This document shows positions 51,772 through 60,142 of a stretch of DNA of 64,000 bases, one piece after another; the first letter of the stretch is position 1; the number at the start of each line of letters is the position of its first letter. The stretch is from Paenibacillus amylolyticus (GTDB lineage: Bacteria > Bacillota > Bacilli > Paenibacillales > Paenibacillaceae). Where the stretch lies: NCBI RefSeq assembly GCF_001570725.1, contig NZ_BCNV01000007.1:124001-188000 (forward strand). The letters are read 5' to 3'. A program made the translations under genes and the position numbers. Under the pieces are notes generated by a model. That model was not told where the DNA came from, searched no databases, and worked only from the letters and a program-made list of their open reading frames with translations.

Positions 51772-52509
51772 TCACTGTCTGTATAATTTGGTGTGCTTGA
51801 TTAACTGATCAATCTCCTGCATACAAGGCATCTGTTCAATATCTCCGGCTTCAAAGCTGTCGAGGCGTGAAATCTCGAGTAACAACTGATCGAGCTTGAG
51901 CAGAATTTCCTCATTGGTGTGGAGTGCATTTTTCACATAAGACAGATAATCGTTGTATACCTTGGTTTTTTCCTGAAAAAGTTTCTGGGGAATGCTTTCG
52001 GATTTGGATTTCATCATGTTGGCATAGTCGGCTTCATCGAATACATTCAACCGGTTCAGCACACTGCGGATGTTCAGGTATAACAGCTTCTCCACTTCCA
52101 ATGTGACCGAAGCGAATTTCTTGTAGCTCAGTTCCCCGGGATCAAATCGTTGATGAAGCACATTCAGGAGTGTTTCTTTCTTCTTTTTCATCCGACTAAG
52201 TTGGGACAGCCCCAGCGTAATATCTTCTTCGAGCACTTTGATGCGTCTATAAAAAGATAAGGCTTCCACATAATCTTCATGTGTTTCAATATGCTTCACG
52301 GGCAGGACTACCGGTTGCCTGAACAGCAAGGTGTAACTGCCATATAAGAGTGCCATTGCACTGCCGAACAACAGGGTAACGGATAGCGCAGTTGTGAATG
52401 CCCCTCCCCCGAAATTCAGTCCAATAAAGCCGGGTGAGAATGCGAGAACATTCACAGCCATAATACCGAGGATTAATCCCAGCAATTTTATGTACTTAGT
52501 CATGTTCAA
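51772..52509 (-). CDS. xpaC: XpaC-family membrane protein
   Basis: A 245-residue protein with two N-terminal membrane helices (KLLGLILGIMAVNVLAFSPG and LLFGSAMALLYGSYTLLF), then a cytoplasmic coiled-coil region (YRRIKVLEEDITLGLSQLSRM ...). It matches the XpaC family, named after 5-bromo-4-chloroindolyl-phosphate hydrolysis in Bacillus and usually adjacent to telA/yaaN. The enzymatic role is doubtful. First gene of the three-gene operon. Confidence 0.8.
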   Translation of the reverse strand: MNMTKYIKLLGLILGIMAVNVLAFSPGFIGLNFGGGAFTTALSVTLLFGSAMALLYGSYTLLFRQPVVLPVKHIETHEDYVEALSFYRRIKVLEEDITLGLSQLSRMKKKKETLLNVLHQRFDPGELSYKKFASVTLEVEKLLYLNIRSVLNRLNVFDEADYANMMKSKSESIPQKLFQEKTKVYNDYLSYVKNALHTNEEILLKLDQLLLEISRLDSFEAGDIEQMPCMQEIDQLIKHTKLYRQ

Positions 52510-52831
52510 TCATCTGACCTCCTTTCATGTTATATATTGGTGCTTCATGTCGTAATTTTCCTAATCAACTTATTCTTATTGTACATGATGTTAACGCTCT
52601 CAGGTGGATAACATTGGATATTCGGATACTCATAATATACGTGGTTTGGGCTTATCCCATTTCATATTTTCAGGGACAACGTGGAACTTGGCAGGAAATT
52701 TTGTGGTCAAACCGCAGAAGTTTGTCTTCTAGAACAGTAGATGGTGGAAAAAGAAATGTTATCAGGTAATACGTGGAAAATAGCTATGCGTGTCATTTTT
52801 TATATAAGACTTGTCTGAAAAAGAGCCATGC

Positions 52832-52871
52832 AAAAAGGACGAAACGGAGATCATCCGGTTTCGCCCTTTTT
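52832..52871. terminator. bidirectional terminator
   Basis: AAAAAGG.CGAAAC pairs with GTTTCG.CCTTTTT. It probably ends transcription from the GH127 gene after the repeat. The rest of the stretch 52510-52830 is AT-rich promoter region of the xpaC operon with no supported gene. Confidence 0.75.
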
Positions 52872-52928
52872 ACGTTGGTTCATCATTTTTGATGTTCTTA
52901 TAAAAAATCTTGATACCGTTTTCTATAG

Positions 52929-53123
52929 CTAACGAACTGAGGTGGCGCTATTTGGTATATTTCAGCTCTTCTGAAAATGTAACGAACCTGAGACACGTTA
53001 TGTTCGCGAATTTGGTGTAGAAACGTTGTTTAGCGCCCATTTTGAATGAAATAGCGTCGCTGAGATTCGTTACATTTTCCACCTCATCAATATTGCCCAT
53101 ATAAGACGTGTGCGGTTCGTTAG
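52929..53123. repeat. ~195-bp nested inverted repeat, copy 2
   Basis: Forward half-sites CTAACGAACTGAGGTGG and GTAACGAACCTGAGACACG, reverse half-sites CGCTGAGATTCGTTAC and GTGCGGTTCGTTAG. Same order, spacing and length as at 32422-32615. Inner and outer pairs can form a long stem-loop. Confidence 0.7.
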
Positions 53124-53199
53124 AAATTAGAAAGTCGATTTCTTATCGAACCCTCTCCTCCAGTGGACAGGCCACCGCCTTTTCATATGATGCCCCTTA

Positions 53200-55521
53200 T
53201 TACGAAAAGATGGATTCCGGTTTGCTTCGCGTGGTACGCACCTCTACAACTTTCCCGGCACATCCATTGTCGCCCTTCGCCTGGAACATTACCGTAATGC
53301 TGTCTTTACCTGATGTTACGGCCTCAGGAATATCGTAGGTCACATAGAATACTTCGCCAATTTTGTTCATATGAATTCGCTGCTCTCCGATGACGGTTCC
53401 ATCCACGGTAATGCTGAATTGTCTGTCGTATAACATACCTTCCCGTTCAAACGGCGAATGATCTCCACCCCAATAGGCCACGCAAAGGTAATTGGCCGCG
53501 GTACGATCCACTGCCAGCTGGTAACTGAAATAAGCTCCACGGACGCCAAAAGCCTCTCGCCACATATGCAGCTTGTTACGGCCATCCGTGGTAGAACCAT
53601 TATGATGCTCCCCACGGCAATTGCTATCCAGTTGATGTCCGATCTCATCCTGCTGACCATCCGCTTGAACCCTGTCGATCGTGATATCATTCAACCCTTT
53701 CTCCAACGCATCACCTTCGTCGTTAAACGGCCAATACACCGTATAGAACTCATGATGCACATCATAGAACGGAATCAGCTTCACGGCTTCGCCCGTGGAA
53801 GTGACATCCTTGCTAAGTTCAAAGGTTAACGTGTCTGCATCCACGGCTTTGATCCACTCTCGTACATCCTCTTGCTCCGTCCAAATCACAGGTACAGGTG
53901 CCGTCTTGGGATTCAGCGCTGTTTCGTCCACAATCGTATCCTCGGGTAGCCCCTCGCTTCCCAGTGCACCGGCGAGTACAATCGGTCCATACAGGAAGGC
54001 TACTTTGTGGGCATCATCACGCGAGGTGTACTGGCGAAGCGACATCGGCAGTGCGATTGTGATGACATCGCCCGCGGTCCATGTGCGGTCGATGGAAAGA
54101 TAGCCGGGTTCCATCCGTGTATACGGATGTACCGTACCCCCGTTAACTGTTGCCGTCATTGGCTCTTGCAGCCATGAGGGTACGCGTAGTCTTAGATGGG
54201 CCGAGGCGCTGCCGCCGGTGATCGTCAGGGTCACCTTTTCCGAATAAGGAAAGTCGGTTTCGAGCTTCAGGGATATTCCCTGAGATGTCCAATCCAGCTG
54301 GGAAGCGATATACAGGTTGACGTACAGGTCCTGTTCATCCTCGAAATAGATGGCCTCAGCATATTTACCCGGGTTCTCCATGCCTGATCCTGTGCAGCAC
54401 CACCAGGCGGTGTCGTGAGTACCATAGATTTTGTAGTGGCCTTGCAGAGTTGACGCAAAATACGTCTTGTTCCCCGTATCCGGGTCCTGCGTGCCGAGGA
54501 TGTGATTATAGATGGCGTTTTCATAATAGTCCATATAGGCGCTATCGGGATTCCAGGCAAAGAGTTGTTTTGTCAGATGCATCATGTTGTGGGTACAGCA
54601 GCTCTCTCCTGTCTTGATCCCGAGACTCTCCATGCCCTTCGCTTCGTAATGCTCCGATATGCTCGTCGCACCAAATACATAGGAACGATGATGAATGGTC
54701 GTATCCCAGAAAAATTCTGCTGCTGTCCGGTAACTCTCGCGGGAGTGATCCTGGTTGTAAATCTCGGCTGCACCGATCACTTTGGGAATCTGGGTATTGG
54801 CGTGTCTGCCTTGAAGCTCATCCTGCTTATGTTCCAAGGGTCTAAGGATCAACTGATGGGTAAACTTATTAGCGATTTCAAGGTATAAGGCTTTGCCCGT
54901 AATCCCATACAAAAGTGCAAATACTTCATTCATACCCCCGTGTTCACTTTGAAGCATCGTCTGCATCTGTTCTTCTGTCATCGGGAGCAAGCCTTCTACC
55001 GCCCAGTCTGCAAATCGAGTAACCACCTCAAGTGCCTGTCCGTTGCCAGTCAGCTTATAGGCGTCAATCAAACCGCGATAGATTTTGTGCACACTGTACC
55101 AGGGAACCCAGTATTCACCGATGTTGAATCCACCAATATGTTCGGCGCGGAATGCGATGTGGAACGCTTCTTCAGACAAACCGCCGATATACCCGCTCCC
55201 CGTCGTCTGTTGGATTCTCGCCAGTTCGGTGACAGCATAATCCAACGTTTCTTTTAACGTAATATTCCCGGTTGCTTGATACGTCACAGCCAGAGCAGAC
55301 AAGTAATGTCCGAGGGAATGCCCGCTAATAGTGCGTGCCTCCCAACCCGCGTATCGTTCTTTTCGGGCAGGTAAACCATGGGCTCCAAAGCATGGAGCCA
55401 GGAATCGATCGATATCCAGCGATAACAGATAACGCTCCCCCACCTCTTGTGATGTTTGGAACAAACCATTTAGCAGATCTACATGCTCCGGTCCCAGAAA
55501 TCCTTTTTTCGTATCAATCAT
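53200..55521 (-). CDS. GH127 beta-L-arabinofuranosidase-type glycosidase (DUF1680)
   Basis: A 773-residue cytoplasmic enzyme of the GH127/GH146 group. The (alpha/alpha)6 barrel has YAGWEARTISGHSLGHYLSAL, HGGMNEVFALLYGITG and the cysteine pairs SCCTHNMMHLTKQLFAW (about residue 307) and WWCCTGSGMENPGKYAE (about 377), consistent with the zinc-thiolate site and Cys nucleophile of this family. Beta-sandwich domains follow (LRLRVPSW). It removes beta-L-arabinofuranose from plant glycans, probably after uptake. The ATG at 55521 has GGAG eight bases upstream; the GTG at 55530 abuts it. Divergent from an AraC regulator. Confidence 0.9.
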   Translation of the reverse strand: MIDTKKGFLGPEHVDLLNGLFQTSQEVGERYLLSLDIDRFLAPCFGAHGLPARKERYAGWEARTISGHSLGHYLSALAVTYQATGNITLKETLDYAVTELARIQQTTGSGYIGGLSEEAFHIAFRAEHIGGFNIGEYWVPWYSVHKIYRGLIDAYKLTGNGQALEVVTRFADWAVEGLLPMTEEQMQTMLQSEHGGMNEVFALLYGITGKALYLEIANKFTHQLILRPLEHKQDELQGRHANTQIPKVIGAAEIYNQDHSRESYRTAAEFFWDTTIHHRSYVFGATSISEHYEAKGMESLGIKTGESCCTHNMMHLTKQLFAWNPDSAYMDYYENAIYNHILGTQDPDTGNKTYFASTLQGHYKIYGTHDTAWWCCTGSGMENPGKYAEAIYFEDEQDLYVNLYIASQLDWTSQGISLKLETDFPYSEKVTLTITGGSASAHLRLRVPSWLQEPMTATVNGGTVHPYTRMEPGYLSIDRTWTAGDVITIALPMSLRQYTSRDDAHKVAFLYGPIVLAGALGSEGLPEDTIVDETALNPKTAPVPVIWTEQEDVREWIKAVDADTLTFELSKDVTSTGEAVKLIPFYDVHHEFYTVYWPFNDEGDALEKGLNDITIDRVQADGQQDEIGHQLDSNCRGEHHNGSTTDGRNKLHMWREAFGVRGAYFSYQLAVDRTAANYLCVAYWGGDHSPFEREGMLYDRQFSITVDGTVIGEQRIHMNKIGEVFYVTYDIPEAVTSGKDSITVMFQAKGDNGCAGKVVEVRTTRSKPESIFS

Positions 55522-55547
55522 TACACTCACTCCTTCTCGGGATGTAA

Positions 55548-55739
55548 TATATAAGTTGAACTAAAGATTATTTACACTGACACTACGATGACAGAATAAC
55601 CTTCCAATCGGTGTTATCCCCAGATTTTTTGATTCCCTTTTCCGAAGGGGAAATCCAGGGATAAAGGCGAACGCTTCGCTTTTTCAGGTTTTTTCTGTCC
55701 TCTCCGTCATCATGTAAATGATTAGTTCAACTTATATAG
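55548..55739. repeat. MITE-like repeat, copy B
   Basis: Terminal inverted repeats TATATAAGTTGAACTAAA and TTAGTTCAACTTATATA. The interior has TTACACTGACACTACGATGA, TTATCCCCAGATTTTTTGAT, GGGATAAAGGCGAACG and TTTTTTCTGTCCTCTCCG. It lies between the GH127 start and the AraC gene, so it forms part of the divergent promoter region. Confidence 0.82.
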
Positions 55740-55892
55740 ATATCGATTCATTCTTGAGGGGTAAAATCCGTGTTCTGTTCCATATGACTAATACTCAGCA
55801 ATCTACTGTAGAGCTTGAATAACCTCATATTATCAAATAAAATACAATTACATCAGACTCATAATCCAAGAAAAGGTGGATAAATCCGTCCT

Positions 55893-56657
55893 ATGCAAAA
55901 GCCACTGGAACATTACCTGTGCGGCAAGTTCATATCCGAAGGCAACTGGAGCCACATGAGACGTAGCATGCCTGTTCATGAGATCATTTTGATGCTGGAA
56001 GGTGAGATGTACATCGCGGAAGAAGAGGAACAATATGTAGTTCGTGCCAACGATCTGTTGTTTCTGCGCGCTGGTCAGACCCACTATGGCTACCAGATCA
56101 GCGACTCCCCCGTCAGCTTCTACTGGGTTCACTATGATGCGGTGCAGGCAGAATTCAATCGCTTTAGGACACATGCCACCATTCAGGTGCCTTCCATGGC
56201 CAATCAGTTATTCAAGCAGTTGCTGCACGTGTCATCCTTCTCACCAGAGGAAGCCGACGCTGCTTTGTTGCTGTTGTTCAAGGAGCTGGAGCGCAATATA
56301 GAGACGGATTATCGCCCGCATAATGCGATTGTGGACCATATCTGCAAGTGGGTGGATATTCATCTGCACACGAACATCACGGTGAGTCAGATTGCAGAAA
56401 ATTTTAATTTTAACAAAGACTATATCTCCAAAATGGTGAAACGTGAGAAAGGTACCGGACTCAAAACCTATATCCTCACAGAACGTATTCGCCGGGCGAA
56501 ACAATTGCTGCTCAACACCAATGCCAGTGTAAAAGAAATTGCCGGACAGTGCGGCTTCACCGACTACAAGCTGTTCCTGCGCATGTTCAAGCAATACGAA
56601 GGCAATACGCCAACCGAATATCGCAATCATCTGTATTCCACACAGCTCAATCGCTAA
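55893..56657 (+). CDS. AraC family regulator
   Basis: A 254-residue transcription factor with an N-terminal cupin sensor (SMPVHEIILMLEGEMYIAEEEE ... LFLRAGQTHYGYQ) and a C-terminal double helix-turn-helix (ITVSQIAENFNFNKDYISKM and VKEIAGQCGFTDYKLFLRMF). It is divergent from the GH127 gene and likely activates it in response to an arabinose-containing sugar (inference from position). Confidence 0.9.
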   Translation: MQKPLEHYLCGKFISEGNWSHMRRSMPVHEIILMLEGEMYIAEEEEQYVVRANDLLFLRAGQTHYGYQISDSPVSFYWVHYDAVQAEFNRFRTHATIQVPSMANQLFKQLLHVSSFSPEEADAALLLLFKELERNIETDYRPHNAIVDHICKWVDIHLHTNITVSQIAENFNFNKDYISKMVKREKGTGLKTYILTERIRRAKQLLLNTNASVKEIAGQCGFTDYKLFLRMFKQYEGNTPTEYRNHLYSTQLNR

Positions 56658-56786
56658 TGTGCTTTGATCTATAGAAATGACTGAGTTAACTATAGAAAAT
56701 TTGAATGAATCGAATTGAATTCGTTATGGTAAAATGCAAGAAAACTCTATTTCATACTTAACCCATAAGAGAAGAGGAAATAAAAG

Positions 56787-57299
56787 ATGACAACGGCTGC
56801 CGTTACGATTCATCCTGCCACAGAAACAGACCATCCAGAGATCGTAGATATCCTTGTTGCAAGTTACGCCGAGTATCGGGAGACATTTGAACAAAATGAA
56901 CGTTGGGAGGCTTACCTAAAAGACATTAGAGAGTCTGTGGTTAATCCGTACCTGACACAATTATGGATCGCCAAGATTGATGATCAGATTGTCGGTACAG
57001 TCCAATTATTCGAAACAGCGCACAAGGCATATCCAAACTTTGAATTGCCGATCGATTATCCGTTTATTCGCTTGTTGGGTGTCGATCCAAAATGGAGAGG
57101 TCATGGAATCGCCAGAGAATTGCTCCAGCAATGCGTAGATTCTGCCAAAGAGATGGGCAAAAATACGGTGTATTTATATACGGGTGGTCAGATGGTCAAC
57201 GCCATCCGTTTATATGAGCGTTTTGGATTTACAGAGGATAAGGAGTTCAGCTCCGAGAGTAGCGGTGGCAAGGCGATCTGCTACCGTTATGATTCCTAG
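56787..57299 (+). CDS. GNAT family N-acetyltransferase
   Basis: A 170-residue acetyl-CoA-dependent acyltransferase. RLLGVDPKWRGHGIARELLQQ is the acetyl-CoA binding motif A, and NAIRLYERFGF is motif B. The substrate is unknown. GAAGAGGAAA precedes the ATG. Monocistronic with its own terminator. Confidence 0.88.
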   Translation: MTTAAVTIHPATETDHPEIVDILVASYAEYRETFEQNERWEAYLKDIRESVVNPYLTQLWIAKIDDQIVGTVQLFETAHKAYPNFELPIDYPFIRLLGVDPKWRGHGIARELLQQCVDSAKEMGKNTVYLYTGGQMVNAIRLYERFGFTEDKEFSSESSGGKAICYRYDS

Positions 57300-57345
57300 T
57301 GGAGAGTAACAGCAACCCGTGAGCCGAGAGCGGAGAATGAAACGT

Positions 57346-57379
57346 AAAAGACCGTTCATGATGACGAACGGTCTTTTTT
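57346..57379 (+). terminator. terminator of the GNAT gene
   Basis: AAAAGACCGTTC pairs with GAACGGTCTTTT, followed by TT. Confidence 0.88.
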
Positions 57380-57397
57380 GCGTTTATAAATGTCAAT

Positions 57398-57590
57398 TAT
57401 ATAAGTTGCACTAATCATTTACACGATAACGGAGAGGACAGAAAAAACCTGAAAAAGCGAAGCGTTCGCCTTTATCCCCGGATTTCCCCTTGAGAAAAGG
57501 AAATTAAAAAAATCTGGGGATAACAGCGATTGGAAGGTTATCCTGTCATCGTAGTGTCAGTGTAAACAATCTTTAGTTCAACTTATATAG
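57398..57590. repeat. MITE-like repeat, copy C (inverted)
   Basis: Ends TATATAAGTTGCACTAAT and TTTAGTTCAACTTATATA. The interior is copy B in reverse orientation (GGAGAGGACAGAAAAAACCTG, TCGCCTTTATCCCC, AAATCTGGGGATAACA, TGTCATCGTAGTGTCAG). It lies between the convergent GNAT and dehydrogenase genes. Confidence 0.82.
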
Positions 57591-57621
57591 CATTTGAAAT
57601 GATACATTGCTATTGATTTTT

Positions 57622-58665
57622 TTACCCGCCAATCTCCACCAAAATCTTCGCATGGCTCTTGTCGCTCATCAACAGTTCAAGTCCTTCCTGCACGATATCG
57701 TCCAGTTTGATTTTCTTGGTGATGACCTGCTTCACATCGAGCGATCCTTCCGCAATCAATGAGATTACTTCAGGGAAAATGTGACGATATGCCAGCGTTG
57801 CTGTCAGATTCGCTTCTTTGACCAAAAGATCGAAGAAGTTCACTTGAAGCGGATTTGGGATCGCTGCGATGACAACGACTTCTCCACCTTTTTTGACAAC
57901 CGCAATAGCGCTGTCCATCGTTGGCTGCACACCTGCTGCTTCATAGGCCACATCGATGCCACCCGATTGCTGCAAAATCACTTCGGTTGCATTGACTTTG
58001 GCACTGTTCACTGGAATGGCTCCCAGCTTGGCTGCCAGGTCCAGACGTTCCTCAAATACATCGACAGCATAGATTTCGGAGGCTCCTGCTGCTTTGGCAG
58101 ACAGGATGGTCAATAATCCAATTGGACCAGCTCCGTATACAGCTACCTTGTTCCCCACTTTCAGCTTGCTGTGACGAACCGCGTGGAAGGCTACTGCTGT
58201 AGGCTCTACGAGCGCACCTTCTTCGAAAGATACGTTATCCGGTATGGGATGAACCATGTATGCTTCAACAACAACATACTCTGCAAAGCCACCATCACCA
58301 TTCAGTCCAACGAATCCAAATTGAGTACATTGGTTGTAACGACCCTGGATACAGTACTCACATTTTCCACAATGGTACAACGGCTCTACCACAACACGGT
58401 CACCGACACTGATACCGCTTACATTACTCCCCAATTCACTGACGGTTCCTGCAAATTCATGACCCAATGTCAACGGTGCTTTCTGTCCTGAGAGCGGATG
58501 ATTCTCGCCTTCTTGAATCCCTACACCATGATGATAGGCATGTAAGTCACTGCCGCAGATCCCCGCATATTCCACTTTGATTTTGACCTGACCTGCTTGA
58601 GCAACCGGAATTTCCCGTTCTTCTACACGAACGTCTTTATGGCCGTACCATACTGCTGCTTTCAT
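57622..58665 (-). CDS. bdhA: zinc-dependent alcohol dehydrogenase, 2,3-butanediol dehydrogenase-like
   Basis: A 347-residue medium-chain dehydrogenase. Catalytic zinc ligands are in YAGICGSDLH and LGHEFAGTV. A structural zinc cluster is present in CGKCEYCIQGRYNQC. The NAD fold has GAGPIGLL. The end VITKKIKLDDIVQEGLELL is like BdhA of Bacillus subtilis, which interconverts acetoin and 2,3-butanediol; other polyols are possible. The ATG at 58665 follows GGGGATG. Divergent from a LysR regulator. Confidence 0.88.
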   Translation of the reverse strand: MKAAVWYGHKDVRVEEREIPVAQAGQVKIKVEYAGICGSDLHAYHHGVGIQEGENHPLSGQKAPLTLGHEFAGTVSELGSNVSGISVGDRVVVEPLYHCGKCEYCIQGRYNQCTQFGFVGLNGDGGFAEYVVVEAYMVHPIPDNVSFEEGALVEPTAVAFHAVRHSKLKVGNKVAVYGAGPIGLLTILSAKAAGASEIYAVDVFEERLDLAAKLGAIPVNSAKVNATEVILQQSGGIDVAYEAAGVQPTMDSAIAVVKKGGEVVVIAAIPNPLQVNFFDLLVKEANLTATLAYRHIFPEVISLIAEGSLDVKQVITKKIKLDDIVQEGLELLMSDKSHAKILVEIGG

Positions 58666-58691
58666 GAAGCTCATCCCCTTTATATGATTGT

Positions 58692-58886
58692 CTATATAAG
58701 TTGAACTAGATATGTTACACCTGATCACGCTGATTGCAGTACCATCTTTCGATCACTCTTATCCCCAGATTTTCTTCATTCCCTTGATGCAAGTGAAAAA
58801 TCTAGTGATAAAGGCGCACCCTCTGCTTCTTCAGATTGGTTCTGCACTCTGCGTTTCTGGTGTAAAAGTTAAAGTTCTACTTATAT
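58692..58886. repeat. MITE-like repeat, copy D
   Basis: Ends CTATATAAGTTGAACTAG and AAGTTCTACTTATAT, with a diverged core (TTATCCCCAGATTTTCTTCA, GTGATAAAGGCGCACC). It lies in the divergent promoter region between the dehydrogenase and LysR genes. Confidence 0.75.
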
Positions 58887-58952
58887 CTTAAAGAACTATA
58901 AGGCTTGTCTATATATTATATCGCTGTTCATGTATTATTCATATTTATAGAT

Positions 58953-58970
58953 ACTAATGTTAACATTAGT
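58953..58970. promoter_or_regulatory. 18-bp palindrome upstream of the LysR gene
   Basis: ACTAATGTTAACATTAGT is a perfect palindrome, with a further half-site TTAATGTTAA eight bases on. It is probably the LysR-type binding region. Confidence 0.6.
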
Positions 58971-58998
58971 TATATTAATGTTAAACGGAGATGAAATC

Positions 58999-59910
58999 AT
59001 GAATCTGGAACAGCTCGAATATGTCGTTGAAATTGCGAAGACGCAATCGTTCTCCGCAGCCTCGGAGCATCTGCATGTCACACAATCGGCGATTAGCCAA
59101 TCGGTTCATCGTCTGGAGAAAGAACTTGGATTGATCCTGTTCGAACGCTCGCGGCAGGGAACTCATCCCACGCCCGAAGGCAAACAATTCATTGCCAAGG
59201 CACTGGACATTTTACAGCGGATTGATGAATTGAAATCCCTGAACGCAGAAGCCTCCTCTCTTACGGGAGAGCTTCATGTGGCTACTTTTCCAAGTGTCAT
59301 GCCTTATCTTGTCCAGTCTGCTGCGGATATGAAGCATGAGCACCCCCATCTTAACATCTCCATTGAAGAGAAAGGCTCCATGGAAATTATCGAGGATATC
59401 CGCAACAACAAAACCCATCTGGGCTTTATCGCGATCTATGCCAAACAATTGCGGGAATTTGATGGACTTCACTTCAGTCCCATGTACTCGGGCAAGCTGG
59501 TCGTCGGTACGCATCACCTGTCTGAACTTGCCAAGCACAGCCGTGTTACACCGAATCAATTAAAAGAACACAAGCTGGCACTCTATCGAGACGGTTTCAT
59601 CGAAGACTTCATCCAGGAATTCACCTATGATCACGGACCTCTGTCCATTCTGTTCAAAACAAATAATTCAGAAGCGATCAATATGGTATTAAGAAACGAT
59701 ATCGCCGCCACGATTGGTCATGACTTTTCCTTTCACCAAAATCAATTATGGAAAGAAGGTCTGGTGAAGATGGTTGAGATCGCTGGGATTGATCAACCGA
59801 AAATGCAGATTGGCTTCGTACAGACGGAGTCCAAGGAGTGCGCCGTAGCCGCAGAACGATTCGCCCGACGCTTCAGACAAGCGATTGAGCTGGATCATTT
59901 AATGGTATAA
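58999..59910 (+). CDS. LysR family transcriptional regulator
   Basis: A 303-residue regulator with the winged helix MNLEQLEYVVEIAKTQSFSAASEHLHVTQSAISQSV (split: FSAASEHLHVTQSAIS is the recognition part) and a two-lobed substrate-binding domain (SLTGELHVATFPSVMPYLV). The ATG at 58999 follows CGGAGATG. Divergent from the butanediol-type dehydrogenase, its likely target along with itself. Confidence 0.88.
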   Translation: MNLEQLEYVVEIAKTQSFSAASEHLHVTQSAISQSVHRLEKELGLILFERSRQGTHPTPEGKQFIAKALDILQRIDELKSLNAEASSLTGELHVATFPSVMPYLVQSAADMKHEHPHLNISIEEKGSMEIIEDIRNNKTHLGFIAIYAKQLREFDGLHFSPMYSGKLVVGTHHLSELAKHSRVTPNQLKEHKLALYRDGFIEDFIQEFTYDHGPLSILFKTNNSEAINMVLRNDIAATIGHDFSFHQNQLWKEGLVKMVEIAGIDQPKMQIGFVQTESKECAVAAERFARRFRQAIELDHLMV

Positions 59911-59993
59911 ATGTGCGCATTTTGCATAAATCACCTGAGCGTCTTTCAATCAACCGTGAGCGGTATGATTCGAATTATGCAAAATGCTGACGC

Positions 59994-60066
59994 AAAAAAA
60001 GTGCTCCACGCTTTAATGGAAGTTTGGGATGAACACCAACTCCTCTAAGAGCGGAACACTTTTTTT
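59994..60066. terminator. terminator between the LysR and chemoreceptor genes
   Basis: AAAAAAAGTG(C)TCC...GCT pairs with AG.GCGGAACACTTTTTTT, with A and T tracts on both sides of a longer, imperfect stem. Serves both convergent genes. Confidence 0.7.
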
Positions 60067-60142
60067 GCTTTGTATGGTTACACAACAAACCAGACTCTTT
60101 TCTAACTACCGCTTGCTTTACTATTACTACATTTTACTCAAG

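Noticed and set aside
52527..52769. 80-codon plus-strand frame upstream of the xpaC operon
   Set aside because: No ribosome site, no similarity, and it lies in the promoter region of the divergent operon.
55548..58886. Repeats considered as insertion sequences
   Set aside because: No transposase frame inside any copy; about 190 bp is too short, so they are treated as non-autonomous elements.
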